Positions 1-7,253 of a DNA stretch of 36,036 nucleotides are shown one piece after another; positions within the stretch are counted from its first letter, which is position 1; the number at the start of each line of letters is the position of its first letter. Source of the DNA: an uncultured Synergistales bacterium (lineage in GTDB: Bacteria; Synergistota; Synergistia; Synergistales; Aminobacteriaceae); NCBI GenBank assembly GCA_905233215.1, contig CAJODC010000004.1, positions 1 through 36,036 on the forward strand. The letters are read 5' to 3'. Below the pieces are notes generated by a model. The model searched no databases. It saw nothing but the letters and a program-made list of their open reading frames with translations, and had not been told where the DNA came from. A program made the position numbers and the translations under genes.

Positions 1-1096
1 TGGCTGAACAGGTAATTTTAGCCAGTGCAGTACACCCTTTTACATTAAGGCTGGCGAGACTATTGTCATTGCACATAAGATTGGACAGTGCAGTCAGTCC
101 ACTCACATTGAGTTCTGTCAGATTATTACTATAGCAGTTCAATACGGACAGAGACGGGCAGCTTTTTAGGTTACTAAGAGTCTTCAGGCTGTTCAAGTAG
201 CAGAAAAGCTCTTCAAGTGAAGTACAGCCTTTGAGGTTCAGTGTTGTCAGCTCGTTGCCGTTGCACTGCAGAGCTTTCAGAGAAGTGCAATTCTGTACGT
301 TAAGGCTTGTCAAGTTATTGCTGACACATAACAGTATCTTCAGAGATTTTTTGCCCTTAACGTTGAGGGAAGTTAGTCTGTTGTGAGAACAATCAAAACT
401 TGTCAGAGCGTTCAAGCCTGTTGTATCGAATGTAGTAAGCCTGTTCTCATAACATTCAAGCGAAGTCAGTTTTTTGCAGTTCTTGACGTTTAAACTCTTC
501 AGCTTATTGTACTTGCAGTCCAAATAGTATAACTTTGAAAAGCCTTGAACATCAAGCGTGTTCAGGTGATTATCATGGCAGTCCAAGTAACTCAATTTCT
601 TGCAGCCACTAAGATTAAGGCTTGTGAGTTTATTGCCATTGCAGTGCAGCTCAGATAGAGCGGTGCAACTGCTGAGGTCAAGAGTTGTCAGCTTATTATT
701 TTGACATTGCAGGTTAACTAGAGATTTGCAACCTTTGGTATTTAGGCTTGTCAGCTTGTTACCTGCGCAGGACAAAAAAACTAAAGCTATATTCTTACTT
801 GCATCAAAGCTGGTCAGCTTGTTGTTCCCGCAGGACAAATTAGTCAGAGCAGTGAAATACTCGATACCCTTTAGGTTAGCTATACCACGACCAATGATGT
901 TAAGTTGTCTGACGGTTTTAGCCTCAGCATCGGTCAACTTCCCGTCCTTGTTCGTGTCAAAATTATTCGACACATACTCACGGAACACAGCGTCAGGGAA
1001 ATTCGTCTTGTTGATTGCGACTGTCTTCGCCCACGCACTCGATGACGCAATGAAACACATCATTACGCACAACATTACGGCTGATAATTTCTTCAT
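1..1096 (-). CDS. Secreted leucine-rich-repeat protein with EF-hand-like loop (partial, C-terminus outside window)
   Basis: The reading frame opens at an ATG at 1096 behind a GAGAGG ribosome binding site and stays open for 365 codons to the window edge, so the C-terminus is missing. Residues 1-23 form a signal peptide (basic start, hydrophobic core, ending Ala-Trp-Ala before Lys24), so the product is exported. Residues 47-58 match an EF-hand calcium loop (D-T-N-K-D-G-K-L-T-D-A-E). From about residue 65 to the edge there are some 13-14 leucine-rich repeats of 21 residues, each with a pattern like C..L..L.C..N.LT.LN, resembling BspA/internalin-like repeats. One repeat near residue 310 is 22 residues long. 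Such proteins usually bind host or bacterial surface ligands; the target cannot be read here. No lipobox is seen. It is monocistronic from its own promoter and divergent from nhaC. Confidence 0.85.
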   Translation of the reverse strand, partial: MKKLSAVMLCVMMCFIASSSAWAKTVAINKTNFPDAVFREYVSNNFDTNKDGKLTDAEAKTVRQLNIIGRGIANLKGIEYFTALTNLSCGNNKLTSFDASKNIALVFLSCAGNKLTSLNTKGCKSLVNLQCQNNKLTTLDLSSCTALSELHCNGNKLTSLNLSGCKKLSYLDCHDNHLNTLDVQGFSKLYYLDCKYNKLKSLNVKNCKKLTSLECYENRLTTFDTTGLNALTSFDCSHNRLTSLNVKGKKSLKILLCVSNNLTSLNVQNCTSLKALQCNGNELTTLNLKGCTSLEELFCYLNSLKTLSNLKSCPSLSVLNCYSNNLTELNVSGLTALSNLMCNDNSLASLNVKGCTALAKITCSA

Positions 1097-1133
1097 AATT
1101 ATGCGCCTCTCTTTGTTTTTTATGGTTTTTATG

Positions 1134-1142
1134 ATTATAGCA
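1134..1142 (-). promoter_or_regulatory. Extended -10 promoter for the LRR gene
   Basis: The minus strand reads TGCTATAAT here, a perfect extended -10 element (TGn + TATAAT) about 38 bases upstream of the LRR start codon. No good -35 box lies 16-18 bases further upstream, which is typical of extended -10 promoters. Confidence 0.6.
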
Positions 1143-1201
1143 TTAAGTGCTGATAATTTTCACAAAGACAGGAGAAATTTCAGCGTGATGAAAATTTCTT
1201 C

Positions 1202-1229
1202 TTGCAATTTCCGTGAAATGTTCTAAAAT
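1202..1229 (+). promoter_or_regulatory. Candidate sigma70 promoter for nhaC
   Basis: TTGCAA (1202-1207), a 16-base spacer and TAAAAT (1224-1229) form a reasonable sigma70-type promoter on the plus strand. It would give an untranslated leader of about 120 bases before nhaC. The leader contains a short direct repeat (GTCGGAAA at about 1302 and 1312) but no structure I can assign to a known riboswitch class. Confidence 0.4.
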
Positions 1230-1356
1230 TTGCGCCGTTTTCCGCATTAAACCGGTAAGACCAATAGGCAAATAAGCATTCCTCTCGTACTGGCGGACAC
1301 TGTCGGAAATAGTCGGAAAAAGTATCGTTCAATTATCTCTTTGGGAGGAATGTTAT

Positions 1357-2943
1357 TTGTGTCGTCGTCCAAGTCTTTTACTTTCGATTATTGTTCTCCT
1401 TGTTAGCGCGTTAATCGTTACGTTCGGTGTCGTTGATGTCGAACTCGAATCGGGCTCTCATTTCGGTCTCGGTCTTCCTGCTCAAGTTCCTTTACTGTTC
1501 GCGGCAATCTTCGCGGCTCTTGTCGGAGCGTTGTATCTCAAGCGTTCATGGTCTGAACTCGAAAAGGGCATGGCCGGAGCTATTCAGGTCTCAATTCAGG
1601 CAATCGTCATACTCGTTCTTGTCGGCTGTCTTGTCGGCTCATGGATACAGAGCGGAGTAGTAGCTACGATGATTTATTACGGCCTCGAAGTGATGACACC
1701 TCGATATTTCTACCTCGCATCGCTGATAATCAGTGTCGTTGTCGCTCTCGCTACCGGCTGCTGCTGGACGACAAGTTCAACAGTCGGTGTCGCCCTGATC
1801 GGAATCAGCGCAGGTCTCGGACTTCCTTTGCCGATAACGGCAGGCTTCGTCATCTCAGGAGCGTACTTCGGCGATAAGATTTCGCCCCTGTCTGACACGA
1901 CTAATCTTGCGCCCGCTGTGGCAGGAAGCGAATTATTCGACCACGTGAGAGCCATGATGTGGTCAACAGTTCCCACGCTCTTAATCACGGCATTGATAGC
2001 GTTCATGATGGGCGACAGCGCACAGGGTTCAGACGGAGGAAGAATAGCGTTGATACAGAGCATGATGCGAGCCGAGTTCAATATATCTCTGTGGGCGTTC
2101 ATTCCGCCGATGATAATTCTTGTCATGGCCATGCTGAAAATCTCAGCGATACCCGGAATCGTTGCCGGTGTAATGGCTAGCATAGTGTTATCACTGGTCA
2201 GAGGCTATGGAGCGCATGAGACGCTTGAAGTACTTTTCTCCGGCTACGTTCCTGAACACTTGGGGGCGTTCGCTGAGGCTGCAACTCCTGAAGCAATGTC
2301 AGCGGTAACAGGAGCATTCACGAGCGCATTCACTGCCGGAAGTCCTGCGATGGGAGTAACTGCTGATGTATTCGCCAAAGTCGGAGGGCTTTTGACACAG
2401 CTCTTCACACGCGGAGGAATGACATCAATGTTGGAGACAATATGCCTGATAGTTGTGGCTCTGTCGCTCGGCGGAATAATGGAAGTCTGCGGATTCCTTG
2501 ACGTTATACTTGACGCACTGATGAGACATGTTAAGAGTGTTACGGGGCTTATCGCTTCGGTGTTAGCGTCAGCGTTCATGGCGAATGTGTTTCTCTCGGA
2601 ACAGTACCTGTCAATCATAGTACCCGGAAGAATGTTCAAGCGTGCCTTTGACGAAAGAACTTGGCCGAACGGTAAGAAGCTCGCTCCCGTTATGCTGTCC
2701 CGTTCGCTTGAGGACTCTGGAACGATGACGAGCGTTTTAGTTCCTTGGAACACTTGCGGAGTTTACGTGAGTTCGGTTTTGGGAGTTGCTACACTGGATT
2801 ACCTGCCCTATTGCTTCATGAACTGGCTGAATCCTATTGTCGCTCTTGCGATGACGGCTCTCGGTCTCGGAATAGCGTGGAAGAACGAAGAAGTACCCGA
2901 AGAAGGAGTATTTATCCCCGAAGCAGCAGCAATTTCTGAATAA
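1357..2943 (+). CDS. nhaC: Na+/H+ antiporter, NhaC family
   Basis: Integral inner-membrane antiporter of about 528 residues, the usual NhaC length, expected to exchange sodium (or another cation/organic substrate) for protons. The sequence shows about a dozen hydrophobic segments. It carries the NhaC hallmarks: a GCCWTTSSTVGVAL stretch near residue 135, GAYFGDKISPLSDTTN near 170 with its charged and polar transport residues, and SRSLEDSGTMTSVLVPWNTCG near residue 450. The start is TTG at 1357: GGGAGGA at 1343-1349 sits 7 bases upstream, whereas the nearby ATG at 1350 and GTG at 1359 are in another frame that stops quickly. The last few dozen residues are acidic and cytoplasmic. Family members also include malate-lactate and tyrosine antiporters, so the exact substrate is uncertain. 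It is monocistronic and ends at the hairpin at 2952-2978. Confidence 0.93.
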   Translation: MCRRPSLLLSIIVLLVSALIVTFGVVDVELESGSHFGLGLPAQVPLLFAAIFAALVGALYLKRSWSELEKGMAGAIQVSIQAIVILVLVGCLVGSWIQSGVVATMIYYGLEVMTPRYFYLASLIISVVVALATGCCWTTSSTVGVALIGISAGLGLPLPITAGFVISGAYFGDKISPLSDTTNLAPAVAGSELFDHVRAMMWSTVPTLLITALIAFMMGDSAQGSDGGRIALIQSMMRAEFNISLWAFIPPMIILVMAMLKISAIPGIVAGVMASIVLSLVRGYGAHETLEVLFSGYVPEHLGAFAEAATPEAMSAVTGAFTSAFTAGSPAMGVTADVFAKVGGLLTQLFTRGGMTSMLETICLIVVALSLGGIMEVCGFLDVILDALMRHVKSVTGLIASVLASAFMANVFLSEQYLSIIVPGRMFKRAFDERTWPNGKKLAPVMLSRSLEDSGTMTSVLVPWNTCGVYVSSVLGVATLDYLPYCFMNWLNPIVALAMTALGLGIAWKNEEVPEEGVFIPEAAAISE

Positions 2944-2951
2944 TACAAAAG

Positions 2952-2978
2952 CCCCTCCGTTGAAGCATGGCGGAGGGG
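2952..2978. terminator. Bidirectional Rho-independent terminator between nhaC and the GNAT gene
   Basis: CCCCTCCG at 2952-2959 pairs perfectly with CGGAGGGG at 2971-2978 around an 11-base loop. On the minus strand the stem is followed by GCTTTTG, on the plus strand by the weaker TTAATT. It sits between two convergent stop codons (2943 and 2988), so it probably serves both genes. Confidence 0.75.
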
Positions 2979-2987
2979 TTAATTGTC

Positions 2988-3803
2988 TCAAAAAATATCT
3001 GCCGTTGTCGAATATACTTCCATTGCTCCCAAGTCATCAAAACCGAATGACTCATAGAACGGAACTCCTGACGGCGTTGCCTGTAGTACGATCTTTCTGC
3101 CTTTCGACAGTCCGCAAATCTCGCTCATCATCGAAGAAGCTATACCCTTCCTTCTGAGTTCGGGAACGGCTGCGAAGTAATACACTCCAATCATGTCAGC
3201 CTCATTCGTAACAAGAAAAGCTCCAGCGTCAATCCCGTCAAGTTCAGCGATGTACATCAACATTCTTTCATCATCACAGAAGGCTCTAGCTAGAGCGATA
3301 TATGCCTTGTACGCAGCCGACTCCGTGCTGCCTCCGTATTCAAACGCTGACCACTCACACTTCGCCCACTCATCGGAAAGAGAATGATTCGTTACGGCTT
3401 TGAACTTTACGGAAGGGTTGACTCTTTTTGTTACCGCTCGTGAAGGCTCAAGGCTCATTGCCTCAAGGTGTCCTGCATGAACGAGTCCGGCCTCCTCAAG
3501 AACGTCAAATCCTCCGTCATAAACAGGCCACATGAATGTCTCACAGCGTTCGGCAAAAAATTTCATCGCCTTCTTGACCGTCTCAACGTCAGAAACTTTT
3601 TCAGGATAATTCACAGCCTGAAACAATCCGTTATGACTGCTCGAAGCGTCAGAAATCTTTTCGGGATAATATACCCAGTTCTCGAACTCATTGCCGGTCG
3701 AAACACAGTAACCTTTATCGCTGAGTGTCAAACTCTCGCTGATGCTGAAAGATCGCAGGCAGCCGCAAAAAAATCCAAAGTTCCTCCAAACATCTTGTAT
3801 CAT
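2988..3803 (-). CDS. GNAT-family N-acetyltransferase
   Basis: Predicted acetyl-CoA-dependent N-acetyltransferase of 271 residues. The C-terminal half holds the GNAT core: a strand reading MIGVYYFAAVPELRRKGIA, whose R-R-K-G-I-A is the pyrophosphate-binding motif A (R/Q-x-x-G-x-A), then an amphipathic helix and the VPFYESFGF stretch typical of the last GNAT strands. The N-terminal ~130 residues lack a recognised motif and may be a second, degenerate GNAT fold; the acceptor substrate is unknown. The start chosen is the ATG at 3803, which overlaps the preceding stop as TGATG and has GGAGGAAG upstream. An upstream in-frame codon at 3827 would overlap the previous gene further and lacks a placed ribosome binding site. 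It is the last gene of the slt-tilS-hook-GNAT unit. Confidence 0.8.
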   Translation of the reverse strand: MIQDVWRNFGFFCGCLRSFSISESLTLSDKGYCVSTGNEFENWVYYPEKISDASSSHNGLFQAVNYPEKVSDVETVKKAMKFFAERCETFMWPVYDGGFDVLEEAGLVHAGHLEAMSLEPSRAVTKRVNPSVKFKAVTNHSLSDEWAKCEWSAFEYGGSTESAAYKAYIALARAFCDDERMLMYIAELDGIDAGAFLVTNEADMIGVYYFAAVPELRRKGIASSMMSEICGLSKGRKIVLQATPSGVPFYESFGFDDLGAMEVYSTTADIF

Positions 3804-6259
3804 CAAAAAACTTCCTCCATTCCGCAAGTCAACATCAAGTCCCTGATTGCCGGGATAATCTCGCCGTTAATCTTCTCACGGTAAACATCATCGTCATTGC
3901 TCATCTCGGCAAGTTCAGTTTTCAATTTCACAACCATCTCGTTAATCTCGTCATTAGTCCTGCTGAGTCCGTCAGACTGAAGCTCAAGAATTTTCGCTCT
4001 CGTATTCTCCCTCTCAGCCGTCAGCGTCAAGTCAGCCTGTGTCAACTCTCTCAATCTGTTCTGAAGGTCTCTCCTCTCGTCAGCAGTCAGACATGCCGAA
4101 GCGTAATCTTCCTCGTTCCTGAAACCTAAAGCGAGAAGTCTCTTGTTGAAGTTAATCTCGTGGCGTTGAAGCTCCTCACGTCCTGTAGCTGTCTCGGTCT
4201 CAAGAGTGTGAATTGCCGTCTGTACCCTGTCAAGCTCACGGGATTTAGCGTTTTTGTCCTCCCGTCTTTCGTTGAGCTGTGAACGGAGAGACTCGACTCT
4301 GGCGTTCATTCGTGAGATTTCGTCATCGGGATTTCTTGACGCGAAGAGTATTATTCTCTGCTGTTTCACCGAATCTCTTTCTGCTTCTACAGATTTCACA
4401 CGGCTTGAAAGCTCATCTCGTTTCAGCCTCAATGACTCCTTGTTCTTTTTGAGGCTGGTCATTGCGGCGTTTGCGGCTGATAAACTCCGTTCAAGTTCAT
4501 CACGTTTGAGCGAGTTTGTTTTCCAGTCATTCATTCTTTTTTCGAGAGCTTCAACGATTATTGACGGGTCTTTGTCGGGGAGCGTCTTGTAACCGTAAGG
4601 CATAATCTGCTTGATTAACTCACGTTTGAGACTGGCGAGAATTTCAGCCTGAGTTTTCGTTTCCGTGTCTAACCGTTCTTCTTCTGAGCGTGCGTTCTGC
4701 ATGACAAACACTGCGTCTTGATGAATGCGTGTGATTTCGCTTCGTGTTTCACGTATCTTGTCGAGTTCGTCTTTTGCCGACTTCATGTCCCGTTCTGCCG
4801 TCTCAGCAGCATCAGCAGCGTTGCGGGCGAGCTGTAATGTGTCTCGTGTCCTTTGGTGTTCACGGTCGATCTCTTCAAGAGGCGGAATGCCTGCTCCTAT
4901 CTTCAGTCCTAAAAGTGATACGGCTGTTGAAATTTCAGCGTTGATTTCGTTGATTTTTCGTTTCAGTTCTGACTCGTCCCGGTTGACAGTCGTAATTTCC
5001 TCGCTTAGTACACCGGCTCTTGACTGTCTCGATGTTAAAGCGTCACGAAGTTCGTTGAGTGCGCTTTGAGTTTCCTGTAACTGCCTGTGAACTTCATCGG
5101 GGTCAGGTATCAATGAGCCTGAAGTGTAAGGGTGTGTCATTGATCCGCAAAGGGGACAGGGCGCGCCGTCCTGCAAAAGTTCACGGACAGCTTCAATGTC
5201 TTCGATACGTCTGAGGAGAGCGGCTCTCTTTTCGAGTCGTTCTACTTCGTTCTGAAGCTCATGAATTTTCCCTGACTGTTCAACCTCTCTGATATTTAGT
5301 GTCCTTGTCTCCTGCTGAATGCGTAATCGAATGTCCTGAAGTCCCTTGAGCTTTTCTTCAAGGTCTCTGACTTCCTGAAACTTTCCTCGAAGTTCATCAA
5401 GTTCAGAAAGTTTTTTGAGGCTTTTATCACAGACATCACGCCATTCAGTTATCGTCTTTCCCTTCAGAGTATTCTCGAAAAAAGCTCTGGCTCTTGTGTA
5501 TTTCCTCTCGATGACTGAATAACGGTGGTTCACGTCTGATAACAGGGCTGACCTATCGTTGGCTGTGCTTTGAGCTTGGAGCTTGGCCTGAATTGCCTTT
5601 GACCATGAAGACTTCAGAGAGTTATATTTCTCGTCAGCGTCATGATACATCGAATAACATTTCCGAATCCCCTCAAGCCCAGTCAATAACCTCTCGTCTA
5701 AAGAATGCTGCTGTAAAAATTTCCTGACTTCCCTCAATGAAAGTTCGAGGCGTTCAAGATCAGTCTGTTCAGTCTCAGTTTTTGACGAACACTCACGGTA
5801 TTGTCGTTCTGTCTCCTCGTAATCATTTTTGGCCTGAACTGCTGCGTCCTGCCTGTCGATGATCTGGAAATCGAGAGCCTTAACACGCTGAATCAGTGTA
5901 GAGAGTTTTGACTGTTCGGCGAGCTTGTCGCGGTATTCAGATTCGGCCAGCGTGAACGCCCCTTCAGCATTCTGAAGGTCATTGCGTGCCCTCGTCAATT
6001 CATCACGGAGCGAGTCTTGTTGAAGATGCTTTTTGACTAAAAGTTCCCTCAAGTCCTTGATGATTTCGTATTCCTCGCCAAGTTCGAGAGTCTTACCGCC
6101 TTTTTCGAGTCTCTGCTTTGACGGAACGAAAAGAGCGTTTTTCCTCTCTAGGTCAGCCCTTTTAGCGTCAAGGTCCTTCAGAAGTTCATGACAATGTATC
6201 TCTTGGGACTTGTGCTGAAGTACCCGCCTCAATTCCTCAAAACGTTCAAGAATGGTCAT
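3803..6259 (-). CDS. SbcC-like coiled-coil zinc-hook protein lacking both ATPase lobes
   Basis: An 818-residue, almost wholly helical and charged protein. At about residues 368-371 it has Cys-Pro-Leu-Cys-Gly followed by Ser-Met-Thr-His-Pro, the SbcC/Rad50 zinc-hook signature, flanked by two long coiled-coil arms of similar length. The stretch near residues 43-66 (LFVPSKQRLEKGGKTLEL) and the later region around EEDYASACLTADERRD resemble the arms of bacterial SbcC. A full SbcC is about 1000 residues and starts with a Walker A lobe and ends with signature/Walker B motifs. None of these is present: no GxxGxGKS, no LSGGE. The protein ends just where the C-terminal lobe should begin. Starts at ATG 6259 or TTG 6262 fit the AAGGAG site at about 6271-6277. 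It overlaps tilS by 14 bases and the GNAT gene by one, implying translational coupling. No sbcD lies in the window. An SbcC-derived architectural protein is my inference. Confidence 0.75.
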   Translation of the reverse strand: MTILERFEELRRVLQHKSQEIHCHELLKDLDAKRADLERKNALFVPSKQRLEKGGKTLELGEEYEIIKDLRELLVKKHLQQDSLRDELTRARNDLQNAEGAFTLAESEYRDKLAEQSKLSTLIQRVKALDFQIIDRQDAAVQAKNDYEETERQYRECSSKTETEQTDLERLELSLREVRKFLQQHSLDERLLTGLEGIRKCYSMYHDADEKYNSLKSSWSKAIQAKLQAQSTANDRSALLSDVNHRYSVIERKYTRARAFFENTLKGKTITEWRDVCDKSLKKLSELDELRGKFQEVRDLEEKLKGLQDIRLRIQQETRTLNIREVEQSGKIHELQNEVERLEKRAALLRRIEDIEAVRELLQDGAPCPLCGSMTHPYTSGSLIPDPDEVHRQLQETQSALNELRDALTSRQSRAGVLSEEITTVNRDESELKRKINEINAEISTAVSLLGLKIGAGIPPLEEIDREHQRTRDTLQLARNAADAAETAERDMKSAKDELDKIRETRSEITRIHQDAVFVMQNARSEEERLDTETKTQAEILASLKRELIKQIMPYGYKTLPDKDPSIIVEALEKRMNDWKTNSLKRDELERSLSAANAAMTSLKKNKESLRLKRDELSSRVKSVEAERDSVKQQRIILFASRNPDDEISRMNARVESLRSQLNERREDKNAKSRELDRVQTAIHTLETETATGREELQRHEINFNKRLLALGFRNEEDYASACLTADERRDLQNRLRELTQADLTLTAERENTRAKILELQSDGLSRTNDEINEMVVKLKTELAEMSNDDDVYREKINGEIIPAIRDLMLTCGMEEVF

Positions 6260-7253
6260 CAAAGAATACAACTCCTTTTCCGCCTTTTACAGTACAGTTT
6301 TTCTGCCACTGGAAAATGAAGGGGCTTTTTTTGCTGATAATGAGCCTGCAAAGTTCGCGGCATCTATTTCTTGAGAGAGTACGAAGTTTCAGCCTTCTGC
6401 CCATTTCACGAAAGACCAGTACAAGTTCTCCAATGTCGTAGGAAGACAATTCTTTTCGGTCAAGAGTTCTCTGGTCAACAAGAACGGTATCAGTGAGAAA
6501 AACTCCTATATTATCTTCGCTCTCACGCAAAGGTCTCATGTCTTCGCCGAACTGAGCAATATGTTCAACAGCGGAAGAATTGATGTTTTCTTCGATTAAG
6601 GGCAGAAGTTTCAGCCTGATGAAATTTCTCGTGTAACTGTCATCATTGTTGGAACTGTCATCACGCCATTTAAGCCCTCTGACTCTGAGGACATCACGCA
6701 AAAGTTCCCGTCTAAGTCCCAAGAGAGGCCGGTAAAAAGTAACGCCGTCATGTTCGCTCTTCTCAGTCATTCCGACACTGCCTCGAATGCCTGTACCCCT
6801 GATGAGGTTGAAGAGGATAGTTTCGGCTAAATCGTCCCGATTGTGTCCGAGCATCACGGCATTTGCCCCGATTGATTTCGCTGTATCGGCTAGGGCTTTG
6901 AGTCTGAGCCTTCGTGCTGTAGTTTCTGTTGACTCTCCTTTGAGTTTTGACGAAGGCACATCGACTTTTACTGACACGAAAGAGACACCGATTTTTCGGG
7001 CGAATTTTTCTGTGAACTTTTCGTCTTTGTCAGCCTCTTCGCCTCTTATGCTGTGATTGACGTGAACAGCCGTGATTTTTCCGTCAAAAAAAGAACGGAA
7101 GAGCCAAAGCAGAGCGATTGAGTCGCCTCCTCCTGAGACAGCTACAGCTACATCATCAAAATCATGCCAGCCCTGAAATTCTCCTATGGCGCGGAAATAT
7201 TTTTCCAGAATATGGTCTGACAAGTCGTAAGGTATATTATTGTTTGGCATCAT
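6246..7253 (-). CDS. tilS: tRNA(Ile)-lysidine synthase
   Basis: Cytoplasmic ATP-dependent enzyme that converts the wobble cytidine of tRNA-Ile(CAU) to lysidine so that it reads AUA. Residues 40-45 are SGGGDS, the PP-loop that binds ATP. They are followed by HVNHSIRGEEAD and GHNRDDLAETILFNLIRGTG, the two next most conserved TilS blocks, and by the RDDSSNND...TRNFIR region that closes the catalytic domain. The remaining ~130 residues are a shortened tRNA-binding C-terminus; 335 residues is at the low end for the family. Two adjacent ATGs (7253 and 7250) are possible: AGGAGG lies 4 bases before the first and 7 before the second, so the second may be preferred. It overlaps the slt stop by 17 bases and the zinc-hook gene by 14. 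Confidence 0.93.
   Translation of the reverse strand: MMPNNNIPYDLSDHILEKYFRAIGEFQGWHDFDDVAVAVSGGGDSIALLWLFRSFFDGKITAVHVNHSIRGEEADKDEKFTEKFARKIGVSFVSVKVDVPSSKLKGESTETTARRLRLKALADTAKSIGANAVMLGHNRDDLAETILFNLIRGTGIRGSVGMTEKSEHDGVTFYRPLLGLRRELLRDVLRVRGLKWRDDSSNNDDSYTRNFIRLKLLPLIEENINSSAVEHIAQFGEDMRPLRESEDNIGVFLTDTVLVDQRTLDRKELSSYDIGELVLVFREMGRRLKLRTLSRNRCRELCRLIISKKSPFIFQWQKNCTVKGGKGVVFFDDHS

Noticed and set aside
1-1000. 63-base periodic repeats resembling a tandem array or CRISPR
   Set aside because: The period equals 21 codons of a leucine-rich repeat and the copies diverge by codon with conserved residues. There are no identical repeats with unique spacers.
726-1226. Plus-strand open frame of 166 codons
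   Set aside because: It is antisense to the LRR gene, whose opposite strand has a signal peptide, regular protein repeats, an RBS and a promoter. The plus-strand frame has low-information Leu/Ser-rich text created by the repeat.
1230-1356. Sodium- or other ion-responsive riboswitch before nhaC
   Set aside because: The leader is long enough, but I could not match any conserved riboswitch core. Only a short direct repeat was seen.
2244-2753. Large antisense open frames across nhaC, fliM, motA and mgtE
   Set aside because: They are shadows of strongly recognised genes, with no family resemblance, ribosome binding sites or promoters of their own.
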